This document shows, piece after piece, positions 12,347-17,758 of a stretch of DNA of 17,758 bases. A program made the translations under genes and the position numbers. Source of the stretch: Candidatus Opitulatrix cubana (lineage in GTDB: Bacteria; Actinomycetota; Actinomycetes; Actinomycetales; Bifidobacteriaceae); the NCBI GenBank assembly GCA_031283665.1, contig JAITBJ010000020.1, positions 1 to 17,758 on the forward strand, read 5' to 3'. Below the pieces are notes generated by a model. It did not search any database. It was not told where the DNA came from and saw nothing but the letters and a program-made list of their open reading frames with translations. Position 1 is the first letter of the stretch, and every line of letters starts with the position of its first letter.

Positions 12347-15328
12347 TTGAAACAATATAAGAAAAATCAAATAAAAGCTGCTTTGAGACCTCTTCTATAT
12401 AATAGAATGTCTGCTGCAGACCCAATTGCAGTAATAGTAGCAAGCTCTCAAGAAGCTCAAAAATTAGAGTATATTTTACAAAATCTAAATAACTATTTGA
12501 CAAAAGCTGCAAAGGGAAGTGATGCACGAACCGTAGGCAGATTTGCTGATATAGATGCTTTTTTTGCAGATAATGAAAATAAAAAACAAGTTTCAAAATC
12601 TGATATAGCAAGGAATGCAAAAATGGTAAGTGAAATTGCTAATTTGCAAATAGCAATTTTGCCATATCGTCTATCTTTATTCCCTCTTGATGAGGCGAAA
12701 CTAAAAAAAGCATCTATGCAAACTTTGCAGTTTGAAAAGAATAAAAACTATGATTTTGAGAATATATTATCAAAATTAATAGATGCAGGATATACCCGCG
12801 AGCCTTTAGTAGACGAACCTGGAACTTTTGCTGTTAGAGGGTCTATAATTGACATATGTGAAGCTGCGAGCGGGATACCGTATAGATTAGATTTTTTCGG
12901 AAACGAGCTTGAGACTATTAAAGAGTTTGACATTTTTACACAGTTAAGTGAAAAGGAGCCAAATGCTAACGACTTAAAGAAAATAGAAGTTTTTCCTGTG
13001 GAGTATTTTTTCAAAAGTAAACGAGATAAAAATGATAAAAGTCTTTTAGAGTTTATAAGTCGCACACATAAAATAGTTATTCCAGATATGCCTTTAATCT
13101 CTTCAAAAGTTCAAGATTTTAAAGATTTAGCAAATTATTATTTACAGGGAAAACCATTTGAAAATCACTATTTCAATTGGGATGAGCTGCTAGACAATTT
13201 ATCAGACAAAATTACAGTAGTAGATTCTTTTCAAAATGATATTTGTTATTTAGGTTATGAAAAACAACTAGATTATGATGAATTGTTAGATTGTGATAAA
13301 CCCCTTTTGCAGTTTTTAGAAAGAATACCAGATACTTTTGTAGCTAATACAGAAAAGGTCGTGAAGCTGTCAGCTAGTATAAATCCTATAGAATTAGAAA
13401 CAGGGCAAATACTTGTTCACCAGCGGTATGGCATTGGAAAGTATTTAGGTCTTGCAAAGCGATATATTGGTAATACCAATACTAAATATCAAGAATATAT
13501 TGAAATAGAGTACGCACCGTCGGGAAAATCAGATGAAACTGACAAATTATTAGTATCCACATCAAATTTATCAGAAATTACAAAATATATAGGGAATGAT
13601 AATCCTTCTTTATCTCGTTTAGGGTCTATTCATTGGAAGAAAGCTAGACGCGATGCAAGGCGTCTTGCAAGGCAGATTACTGAGCAGCTTATTAGTCTTT
13701 ATTCAAAGCGCTTAGCAACTGATGGTTTTGCTTTTGGACCAGATACTCCTGCACAGAAAGATTTTGATAGCGAGTTTGTTTTTGCAGAAACTCCTGATCA
13801 AGTTAAGACAATTTTAGACGTAAAAGCTGATATGGAGTCTATTCATCCTATGGATAGGCTTATATGCGGTGATGTGGGGTATGGCAAAACTGAAATAGCT
13901 TTTAGAGCAGCATTTAAAGCTGTAGACAATGCTAAACAAGTGGCGATATTAGCGCCGACTACGCTTTTAGTTTCTCAACATTATCAGACAGCAAAAAAGC
14001 GCTTTCAAAATGCACCTATTAGAATTGAGTATTTGTCAAGATTTCAAAGTGCTAAAAAAACTCGTGAAATAATTGAAGATACTAAAGCAGGAAAAGTAGA
14101 TATAATAATTGGAACTCATAAATTGCTGTCTGATAAAATTAGTTTCTATGCTTTAGGACTTGCAGTCATTGACGAGGAGCAAAGATTTGGAGTAGAGCAA
14201 AAGGAGAAACTAAAAGCGAAAAATCCTACTGTAGACATTTTGAGTCTATCAGCTACACCTATTCCAAGAACTCTAGAAATGGCGTTGTCTGGCGTGAAGC
14301 AGCTTTCTATGTTAGTCACTCCGCCTTTGAATAGACAGCCTATTATTACGCGGGTAACGCCTAAGTCAATTAATTTGGTAATTACAGCAATTCGTTCAGA
14401 GATTTTGCGAGGCGGACAAGTTTTTTATGTTCATAATAACATCAGAACTATGGAAAAAGCTTTGCAGGAGCTAAAACGCAATTTAGATAGCAAAGTCAAA
14501 ATAGCTGTAGCACACGGGCAAATGGACAAAGCTCAATTAGATAAAATAACATTAGCATTTTATAATGGTGAAATTGACATACTGCTTTGCACTACAATTA
14601 TTGAAACCGGAATAGATATACCAAATGTTAATACGCTAATAATAGATGATGCTCAAAATCTAGGACTAGTTCAGCTTCATCAAATAAGAGGGCGCGTGGG
14701 CAGAAGCTTGACACAGAGCTTTTGTTATTTATTTTATGATAATAAACAGCTTTTGTCAGAAAATGCTTATAAGCGGTTAGAAACTATTTCTGAAAATGTA
14801 AAGTTAGGCTCTGGTGTTCGCATTGCTATGACAGATTTGGAGCTGAGAGGAGCAGGAAACTTTTTAGGAAAAGAGCAGTCTGGAAAAATTGAGGGTGTAG
14901 GTTATGATTTATACACAAAAATGGTGGAAGAAGCTTTGCAAATCTATAAAACAGGAAATGTAAAACTTGAAAAACCAATAAAATTAGAAACTGATTTTGA
15001 TTTGCATATACCTGTAGAATATATAGATATTGAGTCTTTAAGATTAGAGGTTTATCGCTTAATAGATTTATCAAAAAATGATGAAGAAATTGAAAAAACT
15101 AAAAAAGATATAAATGACCGTTTTGGTAAATACCCATTATGCGTTGAAAATATATTCGCTTTGCAAAGAGTAAAAAATCTTGCACAGGAAAAAGAGATTA
15201 CATCTATTGTGGTAAAAGGTCAGCAAGCTACTTTAGATAATAAGGTTTTTCAATTTACGAGCGCAAAAGACTCTGATAGGCTGGAAGAACTTTTTAATTT
15301 TGTAAAGGCTTATAATAGTGTAAACTAG
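12347..15328 (+). CDS. mfd: Transcription-repair coupling factor Mfd, shortened form
   Basis: Mfd is a DNA translocase that displaces RNA polymerase stalled at lesions and recruits UvrA. The UvrB-like module is at about 1-220. R164, R180 and F184 (in VRGSIIDI and PYRLDFF) align with the E. coli UvrA-contact residues. The RNA polymerase-interaction domain is at about 345-420 (GQILVHQRYGIGKYLG). The RecG-like helicase has GDVGYGKT (508-515), DEEQ (609-612), SATPIPRT and RGRVGR (781-786). A short TRCF C-terminal domain runs from about 880 to 993. At 993 residues it is about 155 shorter than E. coli Mfd, with the main loss between residues 200 and 345. The conserved WETLP segment of the UvrB-like module is also missing. 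The TTG start gives an N-terminus as long as that of E. coli; ATG 12407 is the alternative. The last codons contain the rplM promoter. Confidence 0.95.
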   Translation: MKQYKKNQIKAALRPLLYNRMSAADPIAVIVASSQEAQKLEYILQNLNNYLTKAAKGSDARTVGRFADIDAFFADNENKKQVSKSDIARNAKMVSEIANLQIAILPYRLSLFPLDEAKLKKASMQTLQFEKNKNYDFENILSKLIDAGYTREPLVDEPGTFAVRGSIIDICEAASGIPYRLDFFGNELETIKEFDIFTQLSEKEPNANDLKKIEVFPVEYFFKSKRDKNDKSLLEFISRTHKIVIPDMPLISSKVQDFKDLANYYLQGKPFENHYFNWDELLDNLSDKITVVDSFQNDICYLGYEKQLDYDELLDCDKPLLQFLERIPDTFVANTEKVVKLSASINPIELETGQILVHQRYGIGKYLGLAKRYIGNTNTKYQEYIEIEYAPSGKSDETDKLLVSTSNLSEITKYIGNDNPSLSRLGSIHWKKARRDARRLARQITEQLISLYSKRLATDGFAFGPDTPAQKDFDSEFVFAETPDQVKTILDVKADMESIHPMDRLICGDVGYGKTEIAFRAAFKAVDNAKQVAILAPTTLLVSQHYQTAKKRFQNAPIRIEYLSRFQSAKKTREIIEDTKAGKVDIIIGTHKLLSDKISFYALGLAVIDEEQRFGVEQKEKLKAKNPTVDILSLSATPIPRTLEMALSGVKQLSMLVTPPLNRQPIITRVTPKSINLVITAIRSEILRGGQVFYVHNNIRTMEKALQELKRNLDSKVKIAVAHGQMDKAQLDKITLAFYNGEIDILLCTTIIETGIDIPNVNTLIIDDAQNLGLVQLHQIRGRVGRSLTQSFCYLFYDNKQLLSENAYKRLETISENVKLGSGVRIAMTDLELRGAGNFLGKEQSGKIEGVGYDLYTKMVEEALQIYKTGNVKLEKPIKLETDFDLHIPVEYIDIESLRLEVYRLIDLSKNDEEIEKTKKDINDRFGKYPLCVENIFALQRVKNLAQEKEITSIVVKGQQATLDNKVFQFTSAKDSDRLEELFNFVKAYNSVN
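15321..15326 (+). promoter_or_regulatory. -10 element of rplM inside the end of mfd, leaderless
   Basis: TAAACT overlaps the final codons and stop of mfd and ends six bases before the rplM ATG. The surrounding GTGTAAACTAGATATATG closely resembles GTGTAGACTATATTTATG at rplY, so two ribosomal protein genes share a promoter-start design. No Shine-Dalgarno sequence precedes rplM. A TATAAT at 15311-15316 lies just upstream. Confidence 0.65.
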
Positions 15329-15332
15329 ATAT

Positions 15333-15779
15333 ATGAGAACTTATACAGCAAAACCAAACGAGATTGATCGTAAATGGTATATAGTTGACGCTGCTGGCGT
15401 GCCATTAGGTCGTTTATCTGTGGCTGTAGCAAATCTTTTAAGAGGGAAATTGAAACCACTTTATTCACCTAATTTAGATTGTGGCGATTATGTGATAGTG
15501 GTGAATGCTGAAAAAGTTTCCGTTTCAGGTAATAAAGAGCAGAATAAAATGTATTATCATCACTCCGGTTATCCAGGCGGTTTATCAAAGGCTACTTATG
15601 CTGAAGTTATGGAGAAAAATCCTGTAAGAATAGTAGAGCATGCTGTTAAAGGTATGCTTCCATCAAATAAATTAGCATCTGCGCAAATTAAGAAATTGAA
15701 AGTGTGCGTAGGCACTGATCACGGATTAGAATCTGAAAAACCTGAAAAATATACAATTGAGCAGGTTAGCCAGGTATAA
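15333..15779 (+). CDS. rplM: 50S ribosomal protein L13
   Basis: L13 binds 23S rRNA early in large-subunit assembly. The 148-residue product is the usual length. It shows the family blocks WYIVDAAGVPLGRLSVAVAN, LRGKLKPLYSPNLDCGDYV, VVNAEKVSVSGNK, YYHHSGYPGGL and VKGMLPSNKL. The ATG lies four bases after the mfd stop but has its own -10 element, so it probably begins the rplM-rpsI-glmM unit. rpsI follows after 26 bases, the universal pairing. Confidence 0.97.
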   Translation: MRTYTAKPNEIDRKWYIVDAAGVPLGRLSVAVANLLRGKLKPLYSPNLDCGDYVIVVNAEKVSVSGNKEQNKMYYHHSGYPGGLSKATYAEVMEKNPVRIVEHAVKGMLPSNKLASAQIKKLKVCVGTDHGLESEKPEKYTIEQVSQV

Positions 15780-15805
15780 GAGTTAGTTAGATATAAAAGG
15801 ATAAA

Positions 15806-16294
15806 ATGGTAGATAATCAAACTGCAGAAGATGAAAAACTAGAGCAACTAAAAAAGACTTTAGAAAAGGAAGAAAATGCAAATAGCAGTCAAGCTTCTGG
15901 AAAACTAAATCTTGCATCAGCTGTTGGTAGAAGAAAAGAAGCTATTGCAAGGGTTACTATTAAACCAGGTGCTGGCAATTGGAATATCAACAATTTAGAA
16001 TTAGATAAGTATTTCCCTAATAAAGTTCATCAGCAAATAGTTATTGCCCCACTCAAAGCAGTTGGCAATTTGGGAAGTTATGATATAACAGTGAATGTAA
16101 ATGGAGGCGGTTTGTCCGGTCAAGCAGGAGCTGTGAGATTAGGAATTGCCCGTTCACTTAATGCAGCTGATAAAGATTTTAATAGAGCAATTTTGAAAAA
16201 AGCTGGTTTCTTAACTCGTGATGCAAGAGTGGTAGAAAGAAAAAAGGCTGGTTTGAAAAAGGCTAGAAAAGCTCCACAATTCTCAAAGAGATAA
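15806..16294 (+). CDS. rpsI: 30S ribosomal protein S9
   Basis: S9 sits in the head of the small subunit, with its C-terminal tail reaching the P-site tRNA. An acidic, disordered N-terminal extension of about 35 residues is common in actinobacterial S9. The S9 domain follows (VGRRKEAIARVTIKPGAGNW, NGGGLSGQAGAVRLGIARSL, LTRDARVVERKKAGLKKARK). It ends in APQFSKR, the expected SKR terminus with the P-site-contacting arginine. AAAGGA precedes the ATG at suitable spacing, in contrast to the leaderless rplM. Confidence 0.97.
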   Translation: MVDNQTAEDEKLEQLKKTLEKEENANSSQASGKLNLASAVGRRKEAIARVTIKPGAGNWNINNLELDKYFPNKVHQQIVIAPLKAVGNLGSYDITVNVNGGGLSGQAGAVRLGIARSLNAADKDFNRAILKKAGFLTRDARVVERKKAGLKKARKAPQFSKR

Positions 16295-16297
16295 TTT

Positions 16298-17659
16298 ATG
16301 GCCAGATTATTTGGCACTGATGGGGTTAGAGGCCTCGCAAACGATTTTCTTACGCCTGATTTAGCATTGAAACTTGGAAGAAGTGCGGGTAGGATTTTAA
16401 CAAATAATATATCTGTGGCTCATAAAAGAGCAGTGGTAGGACGAGATACTAGATTATCAGGAGAGTTTTTATCATCAGCTCTTTGCGCAGGATTAGCATC
16501 TACAGGTATAGATGTGATAGATGTAGGAATTATTCCCACTCCTGCAGTAGCTTATCTTTCACAAAATCTTGGAGTGGATTTAGGAGCTGTGATTTCGGCA
16601 TCTCATAACCCTATGCAAGATAATGGCATTAAGTTTTTCGGTTCAAACGGTTTCAAACTGCCTGATGAGGTAGAAGATGAAATTGAAAATCTTTTAGACC
16701 AACCTTTTGATGCGCCTCTTGCAGAAAAAGTAGGTCATATATCAGTTGACTATCATAATGCAAGCGAGGGATATGTAAATTATTTAGTAAATTGCATAGC
16801 AACCACTGATAATGTTCAGCCGTTTAAAGGTGTGAAAGTGGCTGTGGATCCTGCAAACGGTTCAGCTTCTCACACAGCGCCTGAAGTTTTGAGAAAGTTA
16901 GGTGCTCAAGTTTTTGTGATTAACGATTCGCCTGATGGAGCAAATATAAATCTAAATTGCGGGTCTACGCACCCCGAGCAGCTTCAAGCTATGACTGTGG
17001 CAGCAGGGGCTGATTTAGGAGTGGCATTTGATGGTGATGCTGATAGGTTAATAGCGGTGGATGAAAAAGGTGCTTTAGTTGATGGTGATAAAATAATGGG
17101 CATAATCGCAAAAGAACTTAAAAACGAGGGAAGTTTAGTAGATAATACAGTAGTGGCCACTGTTATGAGCAATTTAGGTTTTATAAAGGCTATGGAAGAG
17201 CAAAATATAAAAGTTTTGCAAACTGCTGTAGGTGACAGATATGTGACAGAGGCTATGCGTGAGAAAAATTATACTTTTGGGGGAGAGCAGTCAGGGCATA
17301 TTATAAACGCTAATTTTTCCACAACAGGAGATGGCACTCTTTCAGCGATTATGTTAATAGATATTTTTGCAAAAGGAAAAGATAGTTTATCCCAATTAGC
17401 TTCCAAAATACCTAAGTTTCCGCAAACGCTAGTAAATGTAACAGGCGTAAAAAAAGATTTAGCAAACTCTGATTCTAACATTTTGGAAGCTGTAAAAGCT
17501 GCTGAAGAAAAGTTAGGAAATAATGGAAGAGTGCTTTTGCGGCCATCAGGCACTGAACCGCTTGTTAGAGTGATGGTGGAAGCATCTACGCAAAATCAAG
17601 CTGTGGAAATTGCAGAAGAGCTAGCTCAAATTGTGGAAAAATCTATTCCACTAAAATAG
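16298..17659 (+). CDS. glmM: Phosphoglucosamine mutase
   Basis: GlmM interconverts glucosamine-6-phosphate and glucosamine-1-phosphate, feeding UDP-GlcNAc for peptidoglycan. The 453-residue product is full length. It begins MARLFGTDGVRGLAN and has the active-site phosphoserine S102 in ISASHNPMQDNGIKFF, which must be phosphorylated for activity. The Mg-binding loop is DGDADR (245-250), the sugar-binding block is FGGEQSGHII, and the phosphate-binding RPSGTEPLVRVMVE starts at R415. The ATG follows the rpsI stop by three bases, giving the rplM-rpsI-glmM order seen in actinobacteria. Its stop is nine bases from that of a convergent gene. Confidence 0.97.
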   Translation: MARLFGTDGVRGLANDFLTPDLALKLGRSAGRILTNNISVAHKRAVVGRDTRLSGEFLSSALCAGLASTGIDVIDVGIIPTPAVAYLSQNLGVDLGAVISASHNPMQDNGIKFFGSNGFKLPDEVEDEIENLLDQPFDAPLAEKVGHISVDYHNASEGYVNYLVNCIATTDNVQPFKGVKVAVDPANGSASHTAPEVLRKLGAQVFVINDSPDGANINLNCGSTHPEQLQAMTVAAGADLGVAFDGDADRLIAVDEKGALVDGDKIMGIIAKELKNEGSLVDNTVVATVMSNLGFIKAMEEQNIKVLQTAVGDRYVTEAMREKNYTFGGEQSGHIINANFSTTGDGTLSAIMLIDIFAKGKDSLSQLASKIPKFPQTLVNVTGVKKDLANSDSNILEAVKAAEEKLGNNGRVLLRPSGTEPLVRVMVEASTQNQAVEIAEELAQIVEKSIPLK

Positions 17660-17668
17660 TCTCAAAAA

Positions 17669-17758
17669 TTATATACCGTGAATATCTAAAACTACTATAG
17701 GTCCTTTTTCGTCAGCATAATCTTTTGGATCAAAATAGTCTCCTGCATCATTTTTTAT
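17669..17758 (-). CDS. Unidentified protein, C-terminal 29 residues only
   Basis: An open minus-strand frame enters from the right edge and ends with TAA at 17669-17671. The visible end is acidic and hydrophobic, finishing GPIVVLDIHGI. I do not recognise the family. Convergence with glmM at nine bases, and the absence of other coding options there, make a real gene end likely. The start and most of the gene are outside the window. Confidence 0.5.
   Translation of the reverse strand: MKNDAGDYFDPKDYADEKGPIVVLDIHGI

Noticed and set aside
12342..12620. Minus-strand open frame opposite the mfd start
   Set aside because: It is leucine- and glutamine-rich shadow sequence created by the AT-rich mfd codons, without a promoter or ribosome-binding site.
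12347..15328. Short Mfd considered a frameshifted pseudogene
   Set aside because: The frame is continuous for 993 codons with all helicase motifs, UvrA-contact residues and the polymerase-binding domain intact, so it is a shortened but probably working protein.

Overview
The window is an AT-rich bacterial chromosomal segment, densely packed and mostly read left to right. Its gene content points to a low-GC member of the Actinomycetota. The markers are ftsZ followed directly by sepF, an RNase E/G with disordered charged tails, a DUF4244 pilin with TadE and a GSATV-type TadE-like protein, the CTC form of L25 with an acidic tail followed by pth and mfd, and rplM-rpsI-glmM. ParA carries the N-terminal STPLA motif seen in actinobacterial chromosomal ParA, and the cell-wall proteins have DUF348/G5-SLT and LGFP/SLH architectures. 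I cannot name genus or family from sequence alone. Several normally conserved neighbourhoods are broken up, and no phage, transposase, plasmid gene or CRISPR array is visible.

Layout. (1) Positions 1-1833 hold the end of ftsZ, then sepF, then an exonuclease III gene whose start overlaps the sepF stop. (2) Positions 1898-2929 encode a secreted DUF348-G5-SLT lytic transglycosylase, followed at once by obg (2938-4275) and rne (4347-6041). (3) Positions 6223-7203 carry a three-gene surface-appendage cassette: a 59-residue Flp/DUF4244 pilin, TadE and a TadE-like protein. (4) Convergent to it on the minus strand are parB and parA (7229-9103). (5) Divergent from parA is a secreted C39-like peptidase with LGFP repeats and three SLH-like modules (9151-10713). 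(6) Two minus-strand tRNA genes (Met-CAT and Val-TAC) are followed by rplY/ctc, pth and mfd (11011-15328). (7) rplM, rpsI and glmM fill 15333-17659, with the C-terminal end of an unidentified minus-strand gene at the right edge.

Working together, the genes cover division (FtsZ, SepF), chromosome partition (ParA, ParB), ribosome production and rescue (Obg, L25, Pth, L13, S9, RNase E, tRNAs), DNA repair (ExoIII, Mfd), and envelope building and remodelling (GlmM, transglycosylase, C39/SLH protein, Tad pilins).

The most notable regulatory signal is a repeated promoter design. A -10 element (TAAACT, TAGACT or TATAAT, often with an upstream TGn) ends exactly 6 bases before an ATG, or 7 before a GTG. 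It precedes the transglycosylase, parA, the C39/SLH gene, rplY and rplM, none of which has a Shine-Dalgarno sequence, and implies leaderless mRNAs. sepF, rne, the pilin and rpsI instead have AGGAG-like sites. The parA and C39/SLH promoters are back to back in 47 bp and overlap. The rne transcript is predicted to begin with a 7-bp hairpin. Mfd is about 155 residues shorter than the E. coli protein, mainly from loss of a block between its UvrB-like module and its RNA polymerase-interaction domain.
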